A DNA stretch of 59,182 nucleotides from Candidatus Magasanikbacteria bacterium RIFOXYD1_FULL_40_23 (GCA_001783215.1 MFRA01000002.1:1-59182), one strand, 5' to 3'. Shown: positions 8,842 to 17,764, counted from the stretch's first letter. Program-made: numbers and translations. The notes: generated by a model not told the origin, from the letters alone.

Positions 8842-9297
8842 TCATTTTATAGGAGAACCGTTTGGTTCAGGTTCTGGGTCAGGTTCGAGCTCAAGCTCTA
8901 ACTCCGGTTCTGGATCAGGGTCAGGATCAAGATCAGGAAGACCCTGCGCGGCTCGATCTGCTGCCTCTGCAGCCTCTGCCAAAAGCTTCGGATCTTCTGG
9001 TTCAACCGGGTCTTCTGCCGCTTTCAATCGTGCTTTCTTTACTCTCTTTCCATAAAGGTAGAGAGCGGGTGCAAACAAAACTTTATCCAAAGCAAATATG
9101 ATTTTCTTCGTACAGAATACAGAAAATTGTCCAAAAACCCACAGCGGTAACATTATCATGCCCGCAAATTGGTCCCACCATTTTCGATTGCCTATCTCAG
9201 GCTTTTCCATCTCCTTTTGGACCAAGTAACGACCAGTATTAAGATAGGCGAGCCCCAAAGCTACCAAGAAAATGGTTGTGAACATCTTTGCCCCCAT
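8842..9297 (-). CDS. Membrane protein with acidic DP/EP-repeat tail
   Basis: I recognise no family. Two hydrophobic segments occur in the first 70 residues (TTIFLVALGLAYLN and MIMLPLWVFGQFSVF), followed by a basic stretch and an Ala/Glu-rich helix. The tail is a low-complexity run of alternating Asp/Glu, Pro and Leu ending EPNGSPIK. The acidic tail is probably exposed and may bind cations or a basic partner. The start is uncertain: the open frame begins at a TTG (9324), an ATG lies at 9297, and a third ATG at 9285 has GGGGG five bases upstream. Promoter at 9336-9365. Confidence 0.6.
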   Translation of the reverse strand: MGAKMFTTIFLVALGLAYLNTGRYLVQKEMEKPEIGNRKWWDQFAGMIMLPLWVFGQFSVFCTKKIIFALDKVLFAPALYLYGKRVKKARLKAAEDPVEPEDPKLLAEAAEAADRAAQGLPDLDPDPDPEPELELELEPDPEPEPNGSPIK

Positions 9298-9335
9298 GCT
9301 GATTGTTGAAAAAGAGCCCCTCAACAGCTAAAAGT

Positions 9336-9365
9336 ATACTACAGACCTAGCTCCTACTTTGTCAA
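9336..9365 (-). promoter_or_regulatory. Promoter of the acidic-tail membrane protein
   Basis: On the minus strand TTGACA (9360-9365) and TAGTAT (9336-9341) are spaced by 18 bases. Confidence 0.6.
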
Positions 9366-9391
9366 AAGTTAAACATGTTTATTCACAGTGC

Positions 9392-9421
9392 TTGAAAGGT
9401 AAAAATGGTGTATAATATACT
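9392..9421 (+). promoter_or_regulatory. Promoter of the DUF4012 protein gene
   Basis: TTGAAA (9392-9397) and TATACT (9416-9421) are spaced by 18 bases, 24 bases before the start codon. Confidence 0.55.
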
Positions 9422-9444
9422 CATAATTTAACGTATCTTTTGCA

Positions 9445-11967
9445 ATGGTCAAAGGATCAACCCCACTAAGAAAAATCCAACTTCGGCATTGCGCTATCTG
9501 CCTAAAAGTAGGGCACAACAAATCCACTTGCCCACAACTTTTACATCAAACTAGTCCGCAGACTACTCCAAAAGCAATTCCGGAAGCAAACACCAAATCT
9601 ACGGAACGCCCTCCGCTCAAATTTTTTGTGCACCATGTCCAATATCAAGACCACGAATCCCCTCATTTGGTAGATCTAAAAGAAAACAAAAATCGCTTAT
9701 ACGAAAATATCCAAGCCTCTGCCCCAGAAGAAAACAAAGACGACTTTTATTTCTTTCACGAAAAATCTACCAAGAACGAACCAAAAGTAATCAACCCCTC
9801 TTTTTCACCAAAAAAATCTCTGGCCGAAAAAAATACAGCCCCAGCTCGCCCACTTAGTGCCGCACCAAAAAATAAACAGTCGCTAGGAAGCAAACTATCG
9901 GACAAACTTTCCAACATTAAACTTTCACAATCGGCTTCAGCTATCGCAAACAAGGCGCGCGCAGTTGCCGCCCCCAAGCATCTAGTTGGGGCAATGGCTA
10001 TGATTTTATTTTTGTTGTTTGTACCAGGCAGAGCCCGCACATACTATTTTGATCTTAAATCTACAACCGATAAAGTAGCCGATAGCAGTACGGCTGGCTT
10101 TTCGGCCCTGCACGATTCTACTTCCGCCCTAATGAACGGAAACCTGTCGGGCGCCCAAACATCTCTTACCAATGCTCTACAAAATTTTAATCAGGCTACG
10201 AATATTTTAGACAGCAAATATAGCTTTTTACAAAAAGTAATTTCGGCGGTGCCAATCATGAATAATGAAATGCAAAGCCGACAAAGACTAGTCACTGCTG
10301 GCCAAGAAATATCCCTTGGTAACACATATCTACTAAAAGGACTTTCCGATGTTGGGCAAAGCAAACTTAGTATTACCAAAAACATGGCACTAGTTGGCAA
10401 CCACCTAAACTCTTCTCTACCTCACTACCAAACAGCTCAGGATGATTTAAACAACGTAGACTCCGATGTGTTGCCTTTTGAATACCAAGAAACGTTCAAA
10501 GAATTCCGCGTGCTATTTAATGTCTATGTAAAAGATCTAGAAAATCTGGCTAGACTAAACAACTCTGTCCAAGAAATATTTGGCGGACAAGGCTTAAGAC
10601 GCTATTTGCTTATCTTCCAAAATCCAGCCGAAATACGTCCTACTGGCGGGTTTATGGGTAGTTTTGCCATGCTCGATATAAAAAACGGCGAAATAGTTAA
10701 AATAGATATCCCAGCTGGCGGATCATACGATTTACAAGGACAGCTCTCCGAATATGTAGCCCCCCCTACCCCACTACTACTATCCAATAAACGCTGGGAA
10801 TTCCAAGACGCCAATTGGTTCCCAGACTTTGCCGCAAGTGCCGAAAAAATCCTTTGGTTCTATCGCCATAGCCGTAATATTACCGCCGACGGTGTAATAG
10901 CGATTAATGCCGATGTTCTAAACAGATTACTTTCTATAATCGGCCCTGTAGCCGAAGATAATCGAGGTTTAGTATTAGACAAAGCGAATGCTCTAGTTAC
11001 CATACAAGATATCGTAGAGCACGGACCAGAAAAAAAGGCCAACAAACCAAAACAGATTTTATCGGATTTAGCGCCCGTATTTATAGAAAATTTTAAAAAA
11101 ATAAAACCACAGGCAATTTTACCAATCCTAACTAATCTAGAAGAATCCCTACAACAAAAAGAAATCCAAACATACTTTGTCGACGACAACACTCAAAAAA
11201 CTATAAAAGAATTTGGTTGGAGTGGCGAAATTACAAATACCAACCCAGACCAAGATTATCTTTTTGTCGTAAATACCAATATCCAAGGACAAAAAAGCGA
11301 TGCCAGAATAAAACAAAGCATAAGCCATCAAGCAGTAATTCAACCGGACGGCACTATACTAAATAGCGTAGTTATTACTCGAGAGCATACGGGTGACATT
11401 CAAGAAAAATTATACGGCCAAACCAATATTGATTACCTGCGTATTTATGTGCCAGAAGGCAGCGAACTGGTGCGCGCCAGTGGCTTTACTTGGCCGGAAG
11501 AAAGAATGTTTAGAGCGCCAGATGCTTGGTACAAAACAGACACCACTTTATCTAATTTAGAAAAAGAAATTTCTACAGACAGCGAATCTGGCACACGTGT
11601 TACAAATGAATTTGGTAAAACAGCTTTTGGTAATTGGATTATTACTGAACCTGGCCAAACTACCGAAGTTCAATTTATTTACAAACTACCTTTCAAAGCT
11701 TGGGAAGAAAACATCAACTCCAACCTAGATAATTGGGCAAAAATTTTCCAATCCAAAAATTCTATTTCTAAATACCAGCTAATTATTCAAAAGCAATCCG
11801 GCATAAATAGCAATTTTGAAAGCCAGGTAATTTACCCAGAGGGCTGGCTACCAATCTGGCACGACGGCATAGGCCTTACTGCAGCTGCCAATGGCATGTC
11901 TATAAAGACAACCGAACTAGATACAGACAAGATTTGGGGATTGATGATGAAAAAGAGTGATGAATAA
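9445..11967 (+). CDS. DUF4012 surface protein with N-terminal CCHC zinc knuckle
   Basis: The protein has 840 residues. Residues 16-29 form an exact CX2CX4HX4C zinc knuckle (C16, C19, H24, C29, with Gly before His), the type best known from retroviral Gag and RNA-binding proteins. A charged, disordered stretch of about 150 residues follows. A membrane segment lies near 179-195 (HLVGAMAMILFLLFVPG). The large remaining part is extracytoplasmic and carries the DUF4012 signature (RRYLLIFQNPAEIRPTGGF). The knuckle would be cytoplasmic. DUF4012 proteins are common in CPR and Gram-positive bacteria and their function is unknown. It is co-directional with 11993 (25-base gap). No SD. Confidence 0.85.
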   Translation: MVKGSTPLRKIQLRHCAICLKVGHNKSTCPQLLHQTSPQTTPKAIPEANTKSTERPPLKFFVHHVQYQDHESPHLVDLKENKNRLYENIQASAPEENKDDFYFFHEKSTKNEPKVINPSFSPKKSLAEKNTAPARPLSAAPKNKQSLGSKLSDKLSNIKLSQSASAIANKARAVAAPKHLVGAMAMILFLLFVPGRARTYYFDLKSTTDKVADSSTAGFSALHDSTSALMNGNLSGAQTSLTNALQNFNQATNILDSKYSFLQKVISAVPIMNNEMQSRQRLVTAGQEISLGNTYLLKGLSDVGQSKLSITKNMALVGNHLNSSLPHYQTAQDDLNNVDSDVLPFEYQETFKEFRVLFNVYVKDLENLARLNNSVQEIFGGQGLRRYLLIFQNPAEIRPTGGFMGSFAMLDIKNGEIVKIDIPAGGSYDLQGQLSEYVAPPTPLLLSNKRWEFQDANWFPDFAASAEKILWFYRHSRNITADGVIAINADVLNRLLSIIGPVAEDNRGLVLDKANALVTIQDIVEHGPEKKANKPKQILSDLAPVFIENFKKIKPQAILPILTNLEESLQQKEIQTYFVDDNTQKTIKEFGWSGEITNTNPDQDYLFVVNTNIQGQKSDARIKQSISHQAVIQPDGTILNSVVITREHTGDIQEKLYGQTNIDYLRIYVPEGSELVRASGFTWPEERMFRAPDAWYKTDTTLSNLEKEISTDSESGTRVTNEFGKTAFGNWIITEPGQTTEVQFIYKLPFKAWEENINSNLDNWAKIFQSKNSISKYQLIIQKQSGINSNFESQVIYPEGWLPIWHDGIGLTAAANGMSIKTTELDTDKIWGLMMKKSDE

Positions 11968-11992
11968 CTTACTAATTTAAAATTTTACTTTT

Positions 11993-13915
11993 ATGTCTGA
12001 AGAGCCATCCTTTTCTACCAAACCACTTTCCGATGAACCAGAAAACAAACCCAAGAAACCAAGCCGTAAAAAACGCTCACCCGAGACAAGCTCTTCTTCA
12101 AGAGAAAACATAAAACAAACTAAAATTTCCAAACAATTAACCCAGATTTACCAAGACGACCAGGGTCATTTGCCAGATATGAAAAAAATTAAAATTAAAA
12201 AGAACCATTCTGGTTTCAAGACATTTTTGGGCGTAATTTTTGTAGGTGGGCTGCTCGCCGCCACCGCTTGGGCTGGATTTTTTTTCATGCCTAGCGATCA
12301 AAAATTTTCAGAAGAAAAAGTTGAACTTCGCGTAAACGGACCTACCTATGTAACTGCCGGCACCACTACCACCTACAAAATATCTTACGAAAACAAACAA
12401 AATTTAACTCTCAAAAAATTAACTCTAAACATACAGTACCCAGAAGGTTTTGTATTCTTATCCAGTGATGTAGAAGCAAAAAACTCCGGCCACACCGAAT
12501 GGAACCTGGGAGAAATCGCTGCTGGAAAAAAGAAAGAGATTTCTATCACTGGTATTTCCTATGGATCCATAAGCCAAAAACAATCCTGGAGATCTTTCCT
12601 AAAATATAAACCGGAAAATTTTGAATCCGAATTACAAAAAGCGGCTATTTTGGATGTAACTGTAGATAAATCCCCTTTTTCTCTGACAGTAAACGGATCA
12701 AACAAAACCTTGGTTGGTAATGCTTCCGAATATACGTTTGCAGTTAAAAGAGAACAAACTTCCGCTATAAACAAACTAGAATTAAAACCATCTTGGCCGA
12801 AAAATTTTGTGATCACCTCTACCTCTCTACCCCTAACCAAAGACTTTAAATGGATCATTGAACCAAATAAAAAATTGTCCGCAACTTCTTCTGCCCCAGA
12901 TAGCTGGACATTCAAACTCACAGGCAACTTTACTGGCAGTGCCAGCGGTACTGTTCTCCAAGATAACTCTGGAGAAATATCCGGATCGCTTATCACTATA
13001 GCTAACAATAAAACCTTTAACCTAACGGACAACAAAATCACTACCCAGTTGGCACAAAACGACCTAAATTTTAACCTTGCTATTAACGGCTCTTTATCCA
13101 ACTTCAACACTCAACCCGGAGAAGACTTAAACATTACCATCTCATTAAAAAACCAAAGTAAAGGCGACCTACAAAACGCCACTCTTAAACTAAGCTTGGT
13201 TGGTCCCGCCATTAAAAAAACAACCTTGCTTGATTGGTCCAAAATAGAAGACCAATACGATGGCGACATCCAAGGAAAACAAATTACTGACAACTTACGC
13301 AAAGGTGAAATTACCTGGGGCAAAAGTAAAATTTCGTCTCTAGCCAAAATAGCTGGCGGTAAAGAAATTAGCTTGGATATTAAGCTGCCAATAAAAGATT
13401 CCTCCTCTATCAACCTATCCGATCTAGCCACCTCTTCTCAAATCACAGTGGTAGCAGACATAAGCTTCAAAGATGAAGCAAATGTTGTTCATAACTTTTC
13501 TAGCAACCAGATAATTATCGCCGTTAATTCTGATCTTAAATTTGATACTCGCGATACTGTCTCACCATCTGGCAAAGGCGAAAAACACCAACTAAATTGG
13601 GTGGTAACCAATAATTTCCATCCTTTGAAAAATCTGGTTCTATCTGCCGAAGTATATGGTGATGTGAATGTAGAATTACCAACTCCAATACCGGCAGGCA
13701 CAGCTAACTTTAACCCACAAACCAAAAAAATTACCTGGACTATTTCGGAAATGCCAGAAAGCGTAGACGTGCTGGCACTGCCAATCACTATTATCCTGAA
13801 TAAAATTAACCCTACACAAGCGCTACTCGTGTCCAAAGTTCATGTAGAAGCCGACGATACTGTTACCAGAGAAAAGCTTGATTTTATGGGAGATGAAATA
13901 AAATTTAGCAGATAA
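11993..13915 (+). CDS. Membrane-anchored surface protein with repeated beta-sandwich domains
   Basis: The protein has 640 residues. Residues 1-75 are Lys/Ser/Pro-rich and cytoplasmic. A single membrane segment follows near 77-97 (FLGVIFVGGLLAATAWAGFFF). The exported part consists of several domains of the DUF11/conserved-repeat type, with motifs such as VTAGTTTTYKISYEN and QPGEDLNITISLKNQSKGDL that recur at about 130-150 residue spacing. It is probably a cell-surface stalk or adhesin-like protein. It is in an apparent operon with the DUF4012 gene. Its terminator lies inside the 3' end of miaA (13939-13975), since the two genes converge with one base between stops. Confidence 0.75.
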   Translation: MSEEPSFSTKPLSDEPENKPKKPSRKKRSPETSSSSRENIKQTKISKQLTQIYQDDQGHLPDMKKIKIKKNHSGFKTFLGVIFVGGLLAATAWAGFFFMPSDQKFSEEKVELRVNGPTYVTAGTTTTYKISYENKQNLTLKKLTLNIQYPEGFVFLSSDVEAKNSGHTEWNLGEIAAGKKKEISITGISYGSISQKQSWRSFLKYKPENFESELQKAAILDVTVDKSPFSLTVNGSNKTLVGNASEYTFAVKREQTSAINKLELKPSWPKNFVITSTSLPLTKDFKWIIEPNKKLSATSSAPDSWTFKLTGNFTGSASGTVLQDNSGEISGSLITIANNKTFNLTDNKITTQLAQNDLNFNLAINGSLSNFNTQPGEDLNITISLKNQSKGDLQNATLKLSLVGPAIKKTTLLDWSKIEDQYDGDIQGKQITDNLRKGEITWGKSKISSLAKIAGGKEISLDIKLPIKDSSSINLSDLATSSQITVVADISFKDEANVVHNFSSNQIIIAVNSDLKFDTRDTVSPSGKGEKHQLNWVVTNNFHPLKNLVLSAEVYGDVNVELPTPIPAGTANFNPQTKKITWTISEMPESVDVLALPITIILNKINPTQALLVSKVHVEADDTVTREKLDFMGDEIKFSR

Positions 13916-13916
13916 A

Positions 13917-14843
13917 CTACCTGTTCAAAAATTCTTCAAATACAGATTTGGCTAAATCCAAGTCTGTATTTTTTATCCATTTTATTCTTTTATCACGTTT
14001 AAACCAGGTCATCTGTCTCTTGGCATAACGCTTCGTATCTCGTTTCAACACTTCTACCGCCTCTTCCAAAGTCATTTCTCCTCGCAAATAATACCCAATT
14101 TGCTTGTACCCAATACCGCTCATACTAGGAAGATTCCAGCCCAACCCAAGTTCAACCAACTTTTTAGCCTCTTCTACCAAACCATCTTTAATCTGCCTAT
14201 CTACGCGACTATCGATACGCTTGTCCAATTCTTCTTTATTAATATCTATTCCAATCTGCAAAGCATTGTACAAAGGCTTGGATTGCGTTCTTTGACTAAC
14301 AAAAGACTGGCCGCTAGAAATAGCCACCTCCAATGCCCTTAATACTCGACGCGGATTTTTTAAATCTATTTTTTCTACACTCTCCGGATCTCTTTCTTGC
14401 AACATGGCTACCAATTCTGATAGATCCTTTTTTTCTAAATCACTCCTCAACTCTAAATTTGGTTTTGTTTTTGGTATATCCAAATTATCTACTATCGCCC
14501 ATATATATAAACCTGTTCCCCCAACAATTATTGGCAACTTATTTCTGGCCAAAATATCTTGGATACAATCTGTAGCCATAGCTTTAAAATCTGCCAAACT
14601 AAAATCTTGACCCGGGTTTGCTATGTCTACAATATGGTGGGGCACACCCTCTACCAAAAATACCTCTTTTTTCCACTCTCCCCTTGGTTTAGCTGTCCCA
14701 ATATCCATTTTTTTATACACCTGCCTGGAGTCTGCCGAAATGATTTCTCCATTAAATTGTTTGGCCAACACCAAACCAAGATCTGTTTTACCAGATGCAG
14801 TAGGCCCGAGAATAACAGCTATTTTTGGCAGATTGTTTTGCAT
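13917..14843 (-). CDS. miaA: tRNA dimethylallyltransferase
   Basis: The protein has 308 residues, the normal length. It transfers the dimethylallyl group to N6 of A37 in tRNAs reading UNN codons. The P-loop GPTASGKTDLGL is at residues 13-24, followed by ISADSRQVYKKMDIGTAKP and DIANPGQDFSLADF, then GGTGLYI and the C-terminal QIGYYLRGEM and RYAKRQMTWFKRD motifs. It is convergent with the surface protein gene. The leader is short and has no SD. A bidirectional terminator lies just upstream at 14855. Confidence 0.97.
   Translation of the reverse strand: MQNNLPKIAVILGPTASGKTDLGLVLAKQFNGEIISADSRQVYKKMDIGTAKPRGEWKKEVFLVEGVPHHIVDIANPGQDFSLADFKAMATDCIQDILARNKLPIIVGGTGLYIWAIVDNLDIPKTKPNLELRSDLEKKDLSELVAMLQERDPESVEKIDLKNPRRVLRALEVAISSGQSFVSQRTQSKPLYNALQIGIDINKEELDKRIDSRVDRQIKDGLVEEAKKLVELGLGWNLPSMSGIGYKQIGYYLRGEMTLEEAVEVLKRDTKRYAKRQMTWFKRDKRIKWIKNTDLDLAKSVFEEFLNR
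13939..13975 (+). terminator. Terminator of the 11993 gene, inside miaA
   Basis: An 11-bp stem (13939-13949 with 13960-13970, one G-U) is followed by six T. It sits within the coding end of the converging miaA gene. Confidence 0.7.
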
Positions 14844-14854
14844 ACACTAGGAAT

Positions 14855-14888
14855 AAAAAACATCCATTTTATACTTAGGATGTTTTTT
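14855..14888. terminator. Bidirectional terminator
   Basis: The 11-base arms AAAAAACATCC and GGATGTTTTTT pair around a 12-base loop. It ends the minus-strand gene 14899-15132 and separates it from miaA. Confidence 0.75.
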
Positions 14889-14898
14889 ACCAGCTATT

Positions 14899-15132
14899 TT
14901 AATTTAAATCATCTTCACTTTCCGTAAAGCCTTCATATCCACTTTCGGCTATTTTCAGTGCTTCTTTTGCATCCTCGTTAGTAATTCTAGTTACTGTTTG
15001 ATCAACAATTTCTATTGCATTACTTTTTTTCTTAGCCACAGGCTTTCCGACGTCAGCTTTAAGCTCCGCTCTCGTATCCCTAATTTGTTTTGATCTTTCT
15101 AAACCTGCTCTTATTTGACGACCTTCTGCCAT
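14899..15132 (-). CDS. Hypothetical small charged protein, 77 residues
   Basis: I recognise no family. The sequence is strongly charged and helical with no membrane segment; the tail is acidic (ESEDDLN). The open frame extends upstream to 15198, but the promoter at 15170-15198 overlaps that extension. The ATG at 15132 (MAEGRQIRAG) is therefore the supported start. The gene has its own consensus promoter and terminator (14855), so it is monocistronic and possibly well transcribed. There is no SD. Confidence 0.65.
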   Translation of the reverse strand: MAEGRQIRAGLERSKQIRDTRAELKADVGKPVAKKKSNAIEIVDQTVTRITNEDAKEALKIAESGYEGFTESEDDLN

Positions 15133-15169
15133 ATGCTTAATATAGAAATTAAAAAAACTTACAATAACT

Positions 15170-15198
15170 ATTGTACCATATTTTGGTTGTTTTGTCAA
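15170..15198 (-). promoter_or_regulatory. Consensus promoter for the 14899-15132 gene
   Basis: On the minus strand TTGACA (15193-15198) and TACAAT (15170-15175) have a 17-base spacer. Confidence 0.8.
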
Positions 15199-15230
15199 TA
15201 CTTTTTTGCCTTATTTTGGCTAATTTTAGC

Positions 15231-15269
15231 CTAAATTATAAAGGTCTAGGCACTCTCTTTGCCTAGACC
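15231..15269 (-). terminator. Terminator after the Cys-rich small gene
   Basis: The perfect 10-bp stem GGTCTAGGCA/TGCCTAGACC is followed on the minus strand by TTTATAATTT. Confidence 0.75.
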
Positions 15270-15304
15270 ATAAAACCAAGCCCTCCCCTTCATTTGCGGT
15301 CACG

Positions 15305-15550
15305 TTACCTACACCTACGGTTTGGGTTATATTCCCTACATCCCGGATTTTGGCAAAGCCATTTCCGACACTGAAAACATTTTGGCACAAAACGACTATC
15401 CATAGTGCCTGCACACGCTGCGCAAAAAGTATATTTCCATCTAGTATCACACTTGACGCACTGCAATATTGTAAAACCATTCTCTGGAACTTCGTTGCAC
15501 TTTCTTGCCTCACTCCCACACAGGCATACTTTCAATGCTGTACTAGCCAT
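15305..15550 (-). CDS. Small cysteine-rich, probable zinc-ribbon protein
   Basis: The 81-residue protein contains twelve cysteines arranged as CLC, C, CVKC, CAAC, CFQC, C and CREYNPNRRC-type groups. The paired CxxC knuckles suggest two treble-clef or ribbon zinc sites. I recognise no named family. A strong SD (GGGGAGGG) precedes the ATG by 3 bases, unlike the neighbouring genes. Base composition is also higher in GC than the flanks. It has its own terminator at 15231. Possible roles include nucleic-acid or protein binding, but nothing in the context decides this. Confidence 0.7.
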   Translation of the reverse strand: MASTALKVCLCGSEARKCNEVPENGFTILQCVKCDTRWKYTFCAACAGTMDSRFVPKCFQCRKWLCQNPGCREYNPNRRCR

Positions 15551-15601
15551 AACCCTCCCCTTTATTTAATACATTCAACCATTCTCAAAACAAAAAGTCA
15601 A

Positions 15602-15627
15602 TCAAAAAACCAACGTAAATTACGTTG
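15602..15627 (-). terminator. thrS terminator
   Basis: The palindrome AACGTAATTTACGTT is followed by GGTTTTTTG on the minus strand, 20 bases after the thrS stop. Confidence 0.7.
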
Positions 15628-15647
15628 ATTTTTTTAACCTATTTAAT

Positions 15648-17399
15648 TTAATACTTTCTTTCTTTTATTTCTTCCAAAACTTTCTGCACAAATTCCTCCT
15701 TAGTCATTTTTATCTGATCTTTCTCGCCTCTTACCCGTATCATCCAAGGCTCTCCACCCAACTCTTTATCTCCTACCACTACAATGTAAGGAATCTTTTG
15801 CCCCACAGCTTTGCGAACCTTATTCCCCATAGTTTCGTCGGCCTCATCTATACCCACGCGAATCCCTGCGTCGGATAACTCTTTGAGCAATAACCTGGCT
15901 CCATCTACATGCTTAGATGAAACTGGTGCTAAATGTACCTGCACTGGAGAAACCCAAACTGGAAACGCGCCGGCATGGTGCTCTATAAGAATAGATAAAA
16001 ATCTTTCAATTGAACCCATAATAGCAGCGTGCACCATAACGATTCTTTCTTTTTCTCCTTGCTCGTTTGTGCAAACCAAATCAAACCGCTCCGGTTGATT
16101 ACGATCTATTTGGATAGTAGCCACTTGCCACTGACGACCAATAGAATCTTTGGCCATAAAATCTATTTTCGGTCCATACATAGCAGCTTCACCAATTGCT
16201 TCAAAAGCTTCTACACCTCTTTCTTTTACCAATTCCCGCAATTGCTTTTCTGTACTCTCCCAAACTTCTTTGGTACCTAAATAATTTTCAAACTTAGCTG
16301 GGTCATGCAAAGACAATCTCACTCGCAATTCATTAAACCCAACTGCTTTATAGAATATTTCTATAATATCCCAAATCCTAAACATCTCTTCTTTCACCTG
16401 GGATTCACGACAAAATACGTGCGCATCATCTTGGGTAAACCCGCGCACACGAGAAAGCCCATGAAGCTCTCCACTCTGTTCATCGCGATAGCACATTGTT
16501 GTTTCTGCATAACGCTGTGGCAAATCACGGTAGCTTCGCGCTATATGATTATATATCTGAGTATGATGCGGGCAGTTCATTGGTTTCATCGCAAACTCAT
16601 GCCCTTCACGAGTAGTAATTTTAAATAAATCATTTTTAAATTTATCCCAGTGCCCACTTTTTTCGTACAATTCTTTTTTTGTAATATGAGGAATAGAAAC
16701 TTTTTCATAGCCACGCTCTTTGCGAAGCTGCTGCACAAAATCATCCAATGTATTTCGTAGTAATGTGCCCTTAGGTGTCCACAGAGCCAACCCAGGCCCA
16801 ACCAAATCGGAAAAGGTAAATAAGTCCAACTCCGCTCCCAATTTGCGATGGTCTCTCTTTTTGGCTTCTTCTAACCTTAGTAAATGAGAGTCCAATTCTT
16901 CTTTGGTAGAAAAAAGAAGTCCGTAAATACGAGTAAGAGTGGCATTTTTTTCATCACCTCTCCAATAAGCCCCCGCTACTCTGTGCAATTTTAATGCGTC
17001 GGCTGGAATTTCTTTTGTGTTGTTTACATGGCCACCTCGGCACAGATCCTTAAACGGACCGGATTCATATATAGTTAGTTCTTTGTCTTCGCCCGCGAAC
17101 TCTCGGATTAATTCTAATTTAAACGGCTGATCTTTTTCTTCGGCCTCCGCTTCGGCAGCAGATACCTTTCTGCCCACAAAATTGTGGTGACCTTTTATTA
17201 TACTTTTCATCTTGGTTTCGATTTGTTCTAAATCACTCTCTGACACTACTTGGCCAGCCGGAAAAAGAAAATCATAATAAAAACCATCCTCGATAGTAGG
17301 GCCGATACCCAATTTGGTGCCTGGATACAATTCTAAAACTGCAGCAGCGAGCATATGGGCGGCAGAGTGACGAATACTATCTAAATTTTCTTGATTCAT
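15648..17399 (-). CDS. thrS: Threonyl-tRNA synthetase, short form without TGS domain
   Basis: The protein has 583 residues against about 640 in E. coli. It starts directly before the editing domain: HSAAHML near residue 12 (HxxxH zinc/editing motif) and the C-HVNNT site near 180. The class II catalytic core follows with KPMNCPHH (zinc Cys), DEQSGELHGLSRVRGFTQDDAH, and the HAAIMGSIERFLSILIEH motif 3 Arg. The anticodon-binding domain ends the protein. The N-terminal TGS domain is absent. Expression is controlled by the T-box leader at 17505-17728. A copy of the window's leader repeat sits between the T-box terminator and the ATG. Confidence 0.97.
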   Translation of the reverse strand: MNQENLDSIRHSAAHMLAAAVLELYPGTKLGIGPTIEDGFYYDFLFPAGQVVSESDLEQIETKMKSIIKGHHNFVGRKVSAAEAEAEEKDQPFKLELIREFAGEDKELTIYESGPFKDLCRGGHVNNTKEIPADALKLHRVAGAYWRGDEKNATLTRIYGLLFSTKEELDSHLLRLEEAKKRDHRKLGAELDLFTFSDLVGPGLALWTPKGTLLRNTLDDFVQQLRKERGYEKVSIPHITKKELYEKSGHWDKFKNDLFKITTREGHEFAMKPMNCPHHTQIYNHIARSYRDLPQRYAETTMCYRDEQSGELHGLSRVRGFTQDDAHVFCRESQVKEEMFRIWDIIEIFYKAVGFNELRVRLSLHDPAKFENYLGTKEVWESTEKQLRELVKERGVEAFEAIGEAAMYGPKIDFMAKDSIGRQWQVATIQIDRNQPERFDLVCTNEQGEKERIVMVHAAIMGSIERFLSILIEHHAGAFPVWVSPVQVHLAPVSSKHVDGARLLLKELSDAGIRVGIDEADETMGNKVRKAVGQKIPYIVVVGDKELGGEPWMIRVRGEKDQIKMTKEEFVQKVLEEIKERKY

Positions 17400-17401
17400 A
17401 T

Positions 17402-17480
17402 TTGAAATGAAAGAGGAAATAAATGAGCTTGCTTATTTATTTCCGAATGAATGAAAATATATGTGGCGAAGCCCCTATAC
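17402..17480 (-). repeat. Start-codon leader repeat, thrS copy
   Basis: On the minus strand the order is TATAGGGGCTTCGCCACATATA, then TTCATTCATTC, then a hairpin GGAAATAAATAAG...CTCATTTATTTCC, then TCTTTCATTTCAAAT and the ATG. This matches the block order of the elements before der (24460) and the 26053 gene, with a different hairpin sequence. Confidence 0.65.
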
Positions 17481-17504
17481 GATTTAATTTATTATTAATT
17501 TAAA

Positions 17505-17728
17505 CAAAAAGACCCCGTTGCGCACTATTATAAACAAATAACGCACATCGGGGTCTCTAGCATTTTTGCCAAGGACGGTTCCACCCGAAATTTAACTTTT
17601 TACCCCGTTAAATTCTGCCTTTGGCAGACCCGCTTTGCAGGTATTTAACAGGGTGAATTTGATTTGCAAGCGCTCCGAGAGTGGTACCATATCTTTTCAA
17701 ACTGGGCTGGCTCTCGTACTACCGCGCT
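17505..17728 (-). promoter_or_regulatory. T-box riboswitch controlling thrS (Thr specifier ACC)
   Basis: On the minus strand the T-box core GGGTGGAACCG (17576-17586) is followed by a terminator, GACCCCG/CGGGGTC (17549-17555 with 17511-17517) plus a T run. Upstream, CGAGAG (17711-17716) pairs with CTCTCG (17676-17681). The ACC before the closing strand, followed by A, fits a threonine specifier at 17683-17685. Uncharged tRNA-Thr is expected to stabilise the antiterminator. Stem I is very short compared with canonical T-boxes. A palindromic repeat at 17603-17653 occupies the space between Stem I and the antiterminator. Confidence 0.85.
17603..17653 (-). repeat. Two-hairpin palindromic repeat inside the T-box leader
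   Basis: An outer stem (CCC(C)GTTAAAT with ATTTAACAGGG) encloses two hairpins, CTGCCTTTGGCAG and CCCGCTTTGCAGG. The same cloverleaf-like plan occurs at 38075-38123. Confidence 0.65.
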
Positions 17729-17734
17729 AAAACT

Positions 17735-17763
17735 ATACTAAAATAATCCAAATTATTTGTCAA
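17735..17763 (-). promoter_or_regulatory. thrS promoter
   Basis: On the minus strand TTGACA (17758-17763) and TAGTAT (17735-17740) have a 17-base spacer. The -35 hexamer directly borders the inverted-repeat element that ends at 17765. Confidence 0.75.
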
Positions 17764-17764
17764 A

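Noticed and set aside
15226-15519. 97-codon minus-strand frame overlapping the Cys-rich gene
   Set aside because: It runs through the terminator hairpin and lacks the SD; the 15305-15550 frame has the SD and Cys pattern.
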